Part shown: positions 53,870 to 61,707 of the stretch, one piece after another | Position numbering within the stretch: the stretch's first letter is position 1 | Layout of the letters: each line of letters begins with the position of its first letter | Assembly: GCF_024281235.1 (NCBI RefSeq) | Contig: NZ_JAHWXY010000002.1 | Coordinates: forward strand, 310,001-374,000 | From: Shinella daejeonensis | GTDB lineage: Bacteria; Pseudomonadota; Alphaproteobacteria; Rhizobiales; Rhizobiaceae | Direction: 5' to 3' | Length of the DNA stretch: 64,000 bases | Notes under the pieces: generated by a model | Told to the model about the DNA's origin: nothing | What the model saw: only the letters and a program-made list of their open reading frames with translations | The model's database searches: none | Translations under genes and position numbers: made by a program

Positions 53870-54901
53870 CTATACGCGCGTCATGCTGCGACGGCGCCAC
53901 TGGTCGAAAATCACCACCACCACGATCACGACGCCCTGCGCGATACGTTGCCAGAACGGACTGACATCGAGGAGGTTGAGGCCGTTGCCGAGCACACCGA
54001 TGATCGCCGCGCCGATGATCGATCCCCACACGCCGCCCTCGCCGCCGAACAGATTGGTGCCGCCGATGACGACCGAGGCGATGGAACGCAATTCCTCGCC
54101 CTCCGCCATCAACGCATTGGCCGAGTTCAGCCGGCCGACCAGAATGATGCCTGCGATCGCCGCCAGCAAACCGGAGATCGCATAGGTCATGATCTTGGTG
54201 CGGGAAATGCTGATCCCGGAGGAATGGGCGGCCGCCCGGTTGCCGCCGACCGCGTAGATGGCGCGGCCGAGCGTCGTGTAGCGCAGCACATACCAGCCGG
54301 CGACGGCGCAGAGCAGCGCGACCAGGGCGCTGACCGGAACGCCGAAAATCTGGCCGCCACCGAACCAGATCAGGGTTTCGGGAAGCTGGCGCCCGGCATT
54401 GAACGAGGGAACCGGCAGACCGTCGGTGGTCAGGAGCGCTGCGCCGCGAAACGCCGTCATCGTACCGAGCGTCGCGATAAAATCGGGGATCTTGAACTTG
54501 GAAATGAGCCAGCCGTTGATCGCGCCGGCCACGACGCCGACGAGAAGCCCGATCAGGATCGCCACCACCGGCGGCACATAGCCGAAATCGATGCCGAACA
54601 GCACCAGCGGCTGCGTCAGCAGCACGGCGGTGATCGACGCGGCGAGCGCAGCGATGGCCGCCACGGAAAGATCGATGCCACCCGTCAGGATGACGAAGGT
54701 CTGGCCCACCGCCAGGATTGCCACGAAGGCCGACTGCCGCGCGACGTTGGATATATTGTCGAACGTCAGGAAGTTGGAGGTGGCGAAGGAGAGGTAGGCC
54801 ATCAGCAGCACCAGGGCGATCAGGGGGCCGGCCTGGAAGACGATCGCCTTGATCTGCGCCCCGCGTGTGCCCGTCGCCTCCGGTTTCGATTTCGCGCTCA
54901 T
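53870..54901 (-). CDS. CUT2 sugar ABC permease (RbsC-like)
   Basis: The 343-residue permease has about ten helices, with the typical GGIDLSVAAIAALAASITAVLL and GGEGGVWGSIIGAAIIGVLGNGLNLL. The start at 54901 (MSAKSKPEATG) has GGGAG upstream; the longer frame begins inside the palindromic repeat. It is 16 bp upstream of the 3-epimerase gene and probably co-transcribed with it. Confidence 0.87.
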   Translation of the reverse strand: MSAKSKPEATGTRGAQIKAIVFQAGPLIALVLLMAYLSFATSNFLTFDNISNVARQSAFVAILAVGQTFVILTGGIDLSVAAIAALAASITAVLLTQPLVLFGIDFGYVPPVVAILIGLLVGVVAGAINGWLISKFKIPDFIATLGTMTAFRGAALLTTDGLPVPSFNAGRQLPETLIWFGGGQIFGVPVSALVALLCAVAGWYVLRYTTLGRAIYAVGGNRAAAHSSGISISRTKIMTYAISGLLAAIAGIILVGRLNSANALMAEGEELRSIASVVIGGTNLFGGEGGVWGSIIGAAIIGVLGNGLNLLDVSPFWQRIAQGVVIVVVVIFDQWRRRSMTRV

Positions 54902-54917
54902 GCTGCTCCCCACTCTC

Positions 54918-55013
54918 CAGAGCAATTCCGGCTGACCGGAGTTGCTATAATATATTGTTTTTACCGCATTATCCGACGCCGAAGCGATCTCGCTTCGGCT
55001 GAAAATGCTCTAG
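54918..55013. repeat. Rhizobial palindromic repeat element (RIME-like)
   Basis: This element of about 95 bp has AGAGCAATTCCGG at one end and AAAATGCTCTAG at the other (inverted AGAGCA / TGCTCT), with an internal perfect hairpin GCCGAAGCGA-TC-TCGCTTCGGC (54978-54999). Its end motifs and AT-rich centre match the palindromic elements scattered in Rhizobium and Agrobacterium genomes. It sits between the ATPase and permease genes and contributes the ATPase stop codon. Confidence 0.7.
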
Positions 55014-56494
55014 CTGGCATAGTGCAGCAGATTCTGCTGCGACACGTCTTCTCTCGGCAGTTCGGCGGAAACGCGCCCGCCCCTCATGACGAGAACACGG
55101 TCGGTCATGCCGATCAGTTCATTGAGTTCCGACGAGATCATCAGGATGGAGGCGCCTTCGGACACCAGCCGGCTCATCACCGCGAACACTTCCGCCTTGG
55201 CGCCGACATCGATGCCGCGCGTGGGCTCGTCAAAGATCAGGATCCGCGCGCCGCTGGACATCCAGCGCGCCAGAATGACCTTCTGCTGGTTGCCGCCGCT
55301 GAAGAAGAACAGCTTCTGGCTGGTCGAGGCCGGGCGGATACGCAGGTCCGAGACATAGCGCTTGCCTTCGTCACGCTCGCGGGCGAGGTCAAGCCGCGAA
55401 AACAGCGACCTGCCGGCCAGCCATGACAGGCTGAGGTTCGGCCCGACCGGCTGCATCGGCACCAGACTTTCGCGGCGATCGCGGGAAATCAACCCGAGGC
55501 CGGCGGCGATCGCGTCGGAGGAGTGCTTGAAATGCGCTGGCCTGCCCTCGACCTCGATTGCTCCGGAACGGACCGGCTGCAAGCCGAACAGGGCGCCGGC
55601 GATCTCGGCCTGTCCCGCGCCCATCAGGCCGTAGATCCCCAGGATCTCGCCCCGCCGGAGGGAAAAGGACAGGTCTTTCAGCGTCTTTCCCGCGGCAAGT
55701 TCCGCCACTTTCAGGACCGGTTCGCCGAGCGGAACCACTTCCTTCGGGAACTGTTCCTCAAGCCTGCGCCCGACCATCAGGCCGATCACCGTATTCTCAT
55801 CCGCCTTTTCGGCAGGCAATGTGTCAACGACGACGCCGTCACGCAGCACGGTGACGCGATCGGCGATCATCGGGATTTCCGACAGATGGTGCGAAATGTA
55901 GATGATGCCGTGGCCGCGCTGTTTCAGCCGGCGGATGACGTCGAAAAGGCGGCTGCGCTCGCTATCGGAGAGCGCCGAGGTCGGCTCGTCGAGTAGCAGG
56001 ATGCGCGGGCCGCGCGCAAGCACCCGGGTGATCTCGATCAGCTGCTGCTCGGCCACCTCCAGGCTGCGCACTTCCACGGCCGGATCGATGGAAACGCCGA
56101 GCGCTTCGAGCGCGTGCCCGGCCTCCTTCCGCGCCTTCTTCCAGTCGATCTTGCCGAAGGCATTGCGCGGCAACCGGCCGAGAAAGATGTTCTCGGCCAC
56201 GCTCAGAGCGGGGATCAGGCTTAGCTCCTGATGAACGAGGCCGATGCCGAGTTCGGTGGCCAGCGTCGGCGTCAGCGCGGAAACCTTCCGGTCGCCGATG
56301 GTAATGTCGCCGCTGGTCGGCGCCTGTTCGCCAGCGAGGATCTTCATCAGCGTCGACTTGCCCGCGCCGTTCTCGCCGAGCAGGACCAGCACCTCGCCCG
56401 CCCGGACGTCGAGCGAGATCGACTTCAGCGCCACGACGCCCGGAAAGCGCTTCTCGACATTTTCGAGTTTCAGTAGAATTTCGTGTTGGTTCAT
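55010..56494 (-). CDS. CUT2 sugar ABC ATPase, double domain (RbsA-like)
   Basis: The 494-residue protein has two ABC domains. The first has Walker A GENGAGKSTLMKIL, signature LEVAEQQLIEITRVL (LSGG replaced) and Walker [14 protein letters not shown]; the second has GLMGAGQAE (atypical Walker A), FSGGNQQKVILARWM and ILIFDEPTRGIDVGAK, the RbsA asymmetry. The stop codon (TAG) lies in the palindromic repeat, so the last one or two residues are set by it. The spacing to the permease gene is 108 bp because of the repeat. Confidence 0.87.
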   Translation of the reverse strand: MNQHEILLKLENVEKRFPGVVALKSISLDVRAGEVLVLLGENGAGKSTLMKILAGEQAPTSGDITIGDRKVSALTPTLATELGIGLVHQELSLIPALSVAENIFLGRLPRNAFGKIDWKKARKEAGHALEALGVSIDPAVEVRSLEVAEQQLIEITRVLARGPRILLLDEPTSALSDSERSRLFDVIRRLKQRGHGIIYISHHLSEIPMIADRVTVLRDGVVVDTLPAEKADENTVIGLMVGRRLEEQFPKEVVPLGEPVLKVAELAAGKTLKDLSFSLRRGEILGIYGLMGAGQAEIAGALFGLQPVRSGAIEVEGRPAHFKHSSDAIAAGLGLISRDRRESLVPMQPVGPNLSLSWLAGRSLFSRLDLARERDEGKRYVSDLRIRPASTSQKLFFFSGGNQQKVILARWMSSGARILIFDEPTRGIDVGAKAEVFAVMSRLVSEGASILMISSELNELIGMTDRVLVMRGGRVSAELPREDVSQQNLLHYAS

Positions 56495-56583
56495 GCCGTC
56501 AAGACCGCCACCGGCAACCGGCCCCGAAAGGGGTGTCCCGGTCTCCGGCGCCGCTCATCCATGATAAAGAGTGGAACGGCGGC

Positions 56584-56627
56584 ACGGGGCGCGCGCTTCC
56601 TTCCAGATGGAAAAGAGCGCGCCCCGT
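56584..56627 (-). other. Intercistronic hairpin after the sugar-binding protein gene
   Basis: A perfect 11-bp stem, ACGGGGCGCGC / GCGCGCCCCGT, lies between the binding-protein stop and the ATPase start. It has no T-run and probably stabilises the binding-protein message. Confidence 0.6.
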
Positions 56628-56641
56628 ACCCTCGGGAGGAC

Positions 56642-57829
56642 CTAGCCGGCCTTCTTGCAATTTTCCCGGATGCTTTTCCAGTCGATCGGCTCGAGCTTGG
56701 GCTCCGGGTAGAAGTTGCGGGCATTCGCCTCATAGACGGTGCGCGGCCGGATATCGAAGGTCGCGGGCACATCAATGCCGCAAGCCAGTTCCACCGCGAA
56801 CTTCGTGCCGAACCAGCCCCAGTCCGCAAAACCATGCGTCGTCTCCGCGATGATCTTGCCCTCGGCGATACGGTCGACCGATTCCGGCGTCACGTCATTG
56901 GTGAAGATCGCGACCTTTGCGTCGCCGATGGTCGCTCCATCCTGCGCGGTTTCGAGACGGTCCTGCGAGCCGGCGACCAGCATCGCGCCCAGCCCCATTT
57001 CGTTGGAGGCCGCCCAGATGAAGTCGAGATTGCCGGAATTGGCCTGAAGGATATCCTCGGCGCAGCGGGTGCCCTTCTCGCGGTTCCAGTCTCCCGCGCA
57101 GGTGCCCCCGACGATCTCGATACCCGGGAACTGCTCCAGCACCTTGCGGAAGCCGTTGAGGCGGGCCGTGGAGAAGAAACCGCCCGCGACACCTTCGATA
57201 ATCGCACCGCGCGCCTTGATCTGCGCCTTTTCCTCAGGCGAAAGCCCGGCGGCCAGATCTTCCCAGAACTTCAGGTCGAGATAGGTGCCGGGCGCGATAT
57301 CGACCTTCTCGCCCTCGCCGAGAACCCCCGGCCCGCCGAAATAGTCGACGACCGAATAGGCGCTCACTTCGCCGCCCTGGGTGTTGTCGAAGCCGATATA
57401 GGACGAGACGTCGACGCCTTCGATCGGCTCCAGCAGATTGACGACCAGAACCGGAATGCCGGCCTCTCTCGCCCGGACGAGCGCCGGCTTGACGGTCGCC
57501 ACCTCGGCCGGCGACACGGCGATCAGGTCGACCTTGCGCTGGATCATGTCCTCGATGATGCTGACCTGTTCGGCGAAGGCCGTGGGGCTGGTGGGCGACT
57601 TCGTCAGGATCTTGACGTCGAAGCCGTTCTTGTTGGCGTCTTCGGCAGCCAGTTCGAAAAAGTCGGTCGCAGTCTTGAAAACACCGGTGATATCCGGCGG
57701 CACCCAGCCGATGGTGATACCGATATTGTCGCCTTCCTGCGCAGCGGCCGGAACGGCATGAACCGCCGGCCAAAGCGCGACGGCAGCAGTCGCAGCGAAC
57801 AGCGACGTCTTCACAAGCTTCCTAAGCAT
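56642..57829 (-). CDS. Periplasmic sugar-binding protein (RbsB/XylF-like)
   Basis: The 395-residue protein has a signal peptide (LRKLVKTSLFAATAAVALWPAVHAVPAAAQ) and a class I binding fold (ITIGWVPPDITGVFKTATDFFELAAEDANKNGFDVKIL, VDLIAVSPAEVATVKPALVRAREAGIPVLVVN). It is longer than RbsB (about 300) by an insert in the C-lobe. A GGAGGGGAG ribosome site precedes the ATG at 57829. It is the first gene of the importer / epimerase operon. Confidence 0.87.
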   Translation of the reverse strand: MLRKLVKTSLFAATAAVALWPAVHAVPAAAQEGDNIGITIGWVPPDITGVFKTATDFFELAAEDANKNGFDVKILTKSPTSPTAFAEQVSIIEDMIQRKVDLIAVSPAEVATVKPALVRAREAGIPVLVVNLLEPIEGVDVSSYIGFDNTQGGEVSAYSVVDYFGGPGVLGEGEKVDIAPGTYLDLKFWEDLAAGLSPEEKAQIKARGAIIEGVAGGFFSTARLNGFRKVLEQFPGIEIVGGTCAGDWNREKGTRCAEDILQANSGNLDFIWAASNEMGLGAMLVAGSQDRLETAQDGATIGDAKVAIFTNDVTPESVDRIAEGKIIAETTHGFADWGWFGTKFAVELACGIDVPATFDIRPRTVYEANARNFYPEPKLEPIDWKSIRENCKKAG

Positions 57830-57908
57830 AGCTCCCCTCCCGGTAAGCAAATCTCCACCCGCGCTCCTCCGGCGTGCCCGACAGCACCTCGATTGGTCGC
57901 GCAGATCG

Positions 57909-57954
57909 ATGCTAGACAATGTGAAAATGTAATTCAACTACATTTTCACATTGT
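57909..57954 (-). promoter_or_regulatory. Promoter covered by a 16-bp inverted repeat
   Basis: Reading the minus strand: TTGAAT (57937-57932), 17 bases, TAGCAT (57914-57909). A perfect inverted repeat with 16-bp arms (57916-57931 and 57939-57954; 7-base loop) covers the -35 and spacer. The centre GTAATTCAACTAC partly recurs at 58066-58078 as GTAGCCAAACTAC (9 of 13 identical), so two operator copies are likely. Confidence 0.65.
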
Positions 57955-58209
57955 TCGACGGCATCCTCCCCGCTTTTTTATGATATTTCACGTCATAAGC
58001 GCCCACTTAATCCCGTGAGCCACGCCATTTCACGCATTCGCTTCCGTCAAAACCCGATGGATAATGTAGCCAAACTACCTGAACGAAACGGCCTTCCCTG
58101 CTGAAAATCGGAACGAACGCTGTATGAACGCCATGATTCCTCCGACACGACACCGCGAGGAAACACCCGCTCCAGGGCAGCTGACTTTTAGAGAGAAACG
58201 GAGTCGATT
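57955..58209. other. Divergent intergenic region between sugar importer and gntR
   Basis: This region holds the second operator-like element GTAG-CCAAA-CTAC at 58066-58078. No coding frame is seen on either strand. The regulator that reads these sites is not evident locally unless it is the adjacent GntR protein. Confidence 0.45.
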
Positions 58210-58229
58210 ATCGATTGTCGACAATCGAT
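58210..58229 (+). promoter_or_regulatory. 20-bp palindromic operator before gntR
   Basis: ATCGATTGTCGACAATCGAT is a perfect 20-bp palindrome ending 32 bp before the gntR ATG. The core TTGTCGACAA fits GntR-family half-sites (GT-AC), so this is the probable auto-repression site. Confidence 0.65.
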
Positions 58230-58261
58230 TATTACGCTAGACATGATGGCCGGAGGATGAA

Positions 58262-58927
58262 ATGAAAATCGACAAGCTCAGTTTTGTGGATCGGGCGGCC
58301 GCGCAGCTTCGAAACGAGATTGTGCACGGAAGGCTCCTGCCTGCCGAGCGCCTGACCGAGATCGTCCTGTCGGAACGGCTGGGCACCGGCCGCGGCACGG
58401 TTCGCGCAGCCCTTTCGATCCTGGAGTCGGAAGACCTGATCGTCAGGCAGCCCTATTCGGGATGGTCGGTGCGGGACGTTTCCGAGAAGGAACTCTGGGA
58501 AACCTATACGCTTCGCGGGGCGCTCGAGGGCCTGGCCGCCCGTCTGGTTGCAGCCGCCGTGGATGAAACGATCGAGGCGGGCATCACCGCTGCGTTCGAG
58601 CGCCTCCAGAGTGCGCAATCCGGCAAGGACGGCGCCGAGCGGGTCGATGCCGATCTCAATTTTCATCGAACGATCGTGAATCTTGCCGGACACGCCAGTC
58701 TGACCCGCCAGTACTTCGGCCTCTCCAACAAGGTGGAGTGGCTCTATCGCTGGTCGGAAACCCATTGGCCAAGCCGAATTGACCTGACGAGCTGGCATCG
58801 CCCGATCGTCGAGGCAATCCTGGCGCGAGACCCGTTTGCAGCCGAAAGGGCCGTTCAGGTTCACGGTGAAGCAAGCCTCGCTGACGACCTGCGTGATTTT
58901 TCCGAACTTCGCCGCCAGTCCGCATAA
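58262..58927 (+). CDS. GntR-family (FCD) transcriptional regulator
   Basis: The 221-residue regulator has an N-terminal winged helix (AAAQLRNEIVHGRLLPAERLTEIVLSERLGTGRGTVRAALSILESEDLIVRQPYSGWSV) and a C-terminal FCD effector domain (LRGALEGLAARLVAAAV, DLNFHRTIVNLAG, WHRPIVEAILARDPFAAERAVQVH with the metal-binding Asp and His). It is the first gene of a cluster of catabolic genes (binding protein, deacylase, aldolase-like), and probably represses them until the substrate, an acid, binds. Confidence 0.88.
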   Translation: MKIDKLSFVDRAAAQLRNEIVHGRLLPAERLTEIVLSERLGTGRGTVRAALSILESEDLIVRQPYSGWSVRDVSEKELWETYTLRGALEGLAARLVAAAVDETIEAGITAAFERLQSAQSGKDGAERVDADLNFHRTIVNLAGHASLTRQYFGLSNKVEWLYRWSETHWPSRIDLTSWHRPIVEAILARDPFAAERAVQVHGEASLADDLRDFSELRRQSA

Positions 58928-58971
58928 CGCCGATCATCAGGGCGAACTGTCCATTCACCAAGGGAGGAACT

Positions 58972-60534
58972 ATGAAATTTCCATCTGATTTGCGTTGGTC
59001 TCCGACGCGCCGCGCGGTTTTGTCCGGCGCGGCCAAACTGGGGCTTGCGGCGACCTTCGCCGGGACCGCATTTGGAGGCGCGCGTGCCGAAACACCCCGG
59101 AAAGGCGGAACGCTACGCCTGGCGCTGGCTGGCGGAAGCTCCAACGATACGCTCGACCCGCGAACCTTCACCGAGCCGGTCGTCCGCAACATTGCCGTTT
59201 CGATCTGCAACAAGCTGGTCGAAATCCTGCCGGATGGAACAATGGCGCCCGAGCTTGCGGAAAGCTGGGAGACCAAAGGCGGCTCGACCTGGATCGTCAC
59301 CTTGCGAAAGGACGTGACCTTCCACAACGGCAAGACGCTGGAGGCCGCCGACGTCATCTATTCGATCAACCTTCACCGCGGCGATGAAAGCAGCTCGGGC
59401 GCGAAAGGCATTTTCAGCGCCATAAAGGACATCCGGTCCGATAGCAAAAACCAGATCACCTTCGAACTGGAGCAGCCAAACGCCGACTTCATGGCGTCCT
59501 TCGCCGATCTGCATGCGTTGATCGTGCCGGAAGGGTTCACGGATTTCAACAATCTGGTGGGAACGGGCGGCTATACTCTGGAGACCTTTCAACCGGGCCT
59601 TCGCGCAACGGTCGGGAAAAACCCGAACTACTGGCGATCGGATCGCGCGCATGTCGATAGCGTCGAATTCACGGTGGTCAACGACGCCACCGCGCGGGTG
59701 ACGGCGCTTCGCAGCGGGGCGGCCGACATCGTGAACCGCATGGACAGGAAGATCGTCAAGCTTCTGGCGAACGACCCCAATATCGAAATCGTCCGCAGCC
59801 CGGGCGGATTGCATTGGACATTCGTCGCGCTCGCCAATGCAAAGCAGACCTCGGACAACAACGTACGGATGGCGTTGAAGCACGCTTTCGACCGCCAGAA
59901 AGTGCTGGATTCCGTTTTTTCGGGCCTCGGAAGCATCGGCAACGACCATCCGATTCTGCCTTCGAACCCCTATTACAATGCGGACTTGCCGCAGCACGAG
60001 CTGGATCCGGACAAGTCGAAGTTCTATCTGGAAAAAGCAGGCCTCGACCAGCTGACGCTCGATCTGTTCACCTCGGATGCCGTCTATCCCGAAGCCCTCG
60101 ACATGGCCGCGCACTTCCAGAGTTCGGCGGCTGGTGGAAACGTCAATCTCAATATCGTCCGCCGGCCCGCCGACGGCTATTGGGCGGATACCTGGATGAA
60201 GGTTCCATTCTGCATGTCCGTCTGGTTCACGCGCCCGATCGATCAGACGTTTTCGCTTATCTACAAATCCGGGGCCGCCTGGAACGAGTCCTTCTGGTCC
60301 AACGAGAGGTTCGACAAACTTCTTGCGGAAGGCCAGGCAACGCTGGATTTCGACAAGCGCAAGGAAATCTACGGCGAGATGCAGGCAATCCTCCATGGCG
60401 AAGGGCCGAGCGTCATTCCTGTTTTCGCGGACTATCTGGATGCGAAAGGAAGCCGCGTGCGCGGTTTCGAGCCGAGTGTTGTTTCAGACCTGTCGGGCGA
60501 CAAGGTCGCCGAACGCGTCTGGCTGGCCGACTGA
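58972..60534 (+). CDS. Family-5 periplasmic binding protein (dipeptide/oligopeptide type)
   Basis: The 520-residue protein has a twin-arginine signal (TRRAVLSGAAKLGLAATF, cleavage after AFGGARA) and the family-5 fold of DppA/OppA (DPRTFTEPVVRNIAVSICNKLVEILPDGTMAPELAESWE, HNGKTLEAADVIYSI, FALANA...VRMALKHAFDRQKV). It captures a peptide or peptide-like or acylated amine ligand. No permease or ATPase gene lies with it in the window; they must be elsewhere or it donates to another system. AAGGGAGGA is the ribosome site. Confidence 0.87.
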   Translation: MKFPSDLRWSPTRRAVLSGAAKLGLAATFAGTAFGGARAETPRKGGTLRLALAGGSSNDTLDPRTFTEPVVRNIAVSICNKLVEILPDGTMAPELAESWETKGGSTWIVTLRKDVTFHNGKTLEAADVIYSINLHRGDESSSGAKGIFSAIKDIRSDSKNQITFELEQPNADFMASFADLHALIVPEGFTDFNNLVGTGGYTLETFQPGLRATVGKNPNYWRSDRAHVDSVEFTVVNDATARVTALRSGAADIVNRMDRKIVKLLANDPNIEIVRSPGGLHWTFVALANAKQTSDNNVRMALKHAFDRQKVLDSVFSGLGSIGNDHPILPSNPYYNADLPQHELDPDKSKFYLEKAGLDQLTLDLFTSDAVYPEALDMAAHFQSSAAGGNVNLNIVRRPADGYWADTWMKVPFCMSVWFTRPIDQTFSLIYKSGAAWNESFWSNERFDKLLAEGQATLDFDKRKEIYGEMQAILHGEGPSVIPVFADYLDAKGSRVRGFEPSVVSDLSGDKVAERVWLAD

Positions 60535-60540
60535 ACCGTC

Positions 60541-60655
60541 GGCGCCCGTTGCGTCCATTTCGACGGACGGGCGCCACAGGATCGATGTTGATAACCTGAA
60601 CCTTGATAAAATTCACGACATTGCGGGTGAAGGGACCGACCCGGCACCCGCAATG
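60541..60655 (+). other. Two hairpins between binding-protein and deacylase genes
   Basis: Hairpin 1: GGCGCCCGT (60541) / ACGGGCGCC (60567), the type seen after other binding-protein genes. Hairpin 2: CATTGCGGGTG / CACCCGCAATG (60619-60629 and 60645-60655), a perfect 11-bp stem ending just before the ribosome site of the TTG-started deacylase gene. The second could modulate translation of that gene. Confidence 0.55.
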
Positions 60656-60675
60656 CGGCTTTTGGGAGACACCTC

Positions 60676-61707
60676 TTGTCACTGTCGCCTCTTTGGACGG
60701 ACATTGAATGGAACCGCGACGGGCGGCAGGGTTCATTCCTGAACCTGGAACACTCCGTCCATCGCTCGGCCTATGGTCTCGTTTCGATCCCTGTTTCCCT
60801 TTTCAAGAACGGGAGCGGGCCGACGCTGCTGTTGATGGCGGGATCGCATGGCGACGAATATGAGGGCCAGGCGATCCTCACGCGGCTCATCCAGACTCTC
60901 GACTACAGAGCGATTTCCGGCCGTATCATCGTGTTGCCTGCCGCAAACCTGCCAGCCGCCATGGAGGGAACGAGAACCTCGCCATTGGACGCCGGCAACC
61001 TCAACCGCTGTTTCGGCGACATGTTCTCCGACAGCCCGACGTCGCGCATCGCGAACTACATCACGAATGTCATCCTTCCGATGTGTGACGTGGTCTTCGA
61101 TTTCCATTCCGGCGGCAGTTCGCTGGACTATCTGCCCTGCACCTATGCAAGCGTTTCCGGTGACAGTCAGACGGTGGCGCAAACGCTGGCGGCGCTCGAA
61201 TTCATGAATGCGCCCATCGCCTGGATCCACAAGGGCATTCCGCAAGGACCGGAGGCCGGACGCGCGGCCTATCGACAGGACGTGATGTATCTCAGCGGCG
61301 AGTTCGGCGGCGGCGGAAGAATTTCACGCCGCGCCACATGGGTCGCGGAACGGGCGATTTATCGCTTGATGGCGCATCTGGACCTTGCTCCCTTGCCGCC
61401 GGAATGGGGCGAGCCACTCGAAGCCCGGCTGATGACCGCATCCCAGTCACATTATTTCTATGCCGACCATGACGGGGTTTTCGAGCCGGCGGCCGATCTC
61501 GGCGACGACGTCCGCAAAGGCGAGCTGGCCGGGACCATTTTCAACCCGGAAACACCGGCACGGCCGGCAACGCAAGTGACCTTTCCCGGCTCTGGCATAT
61601 GGATCTGCGCCAGAGCGATAGGCAGGGTGCGCCGCGGCGACTGCCTTGGCCACCTTCTCACCGATATCTCCCGCGAAGAAATCCTGGTTGCAAACAATGA
61701 ACAATAA
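60676..61707 (+). CDS. Succinylglutamate desuccinylase/aspartoacylase-family deacylase (DoeB-like)
   Basis: The 343-residue zinc carboxypeptidase-like deacylase has the motif GSHGDEYEGQAIL (H-x2-E metal ligands), GNLNRCFGD, and FDFHSGGSSLDYLPC for the third His. It resembles DoeB (N-acetyl-diaminobutyrate deacetylase of ectoine breakdown) and other AstE/AspA relatives. The TTG start has GGGAG 6 bases upstream. It would remove an acyl group from an amino acid imported by the preceding binding protein. Confidence 0.84.
   Translation: MSLSPLWTDIEWNRDGRQGSFLNLEHSVHRSAYGLVSIPVSLFKNGSGPTLLLMAGSHGDEYEGQAILTRLIQTLDYRAISGRIIVLPAANLPAAMEGTRTSPLDAGNLNRCFGDMFSDSPTSRIANYITNVILPMCDVVFDFHSGGSSLDYLPCTYASVSGDSQTVAQTLAALEFMNAPIAWIHKGIPQGPEAGRAAYRQDVMYLSGEFGGGGRISRRATWVAERAIYRLMAHLDLAPLPPEWGEPLEARLMTASQSHYFYADHDGVFEPAADLGDDVRKGELAGTIFNPETPARPATQVTFPGSGIWICARAIGRVRRGDCLGHLLTDISREEILVANNEQ

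Noticed and set aside
53579-55426. 615-codon plus-strand open frame opposite the sugar permease and ATPase genes
   Set aside because: It is antisense to two clear ABC genes and the palindromic repeat, with no start signal or domain.
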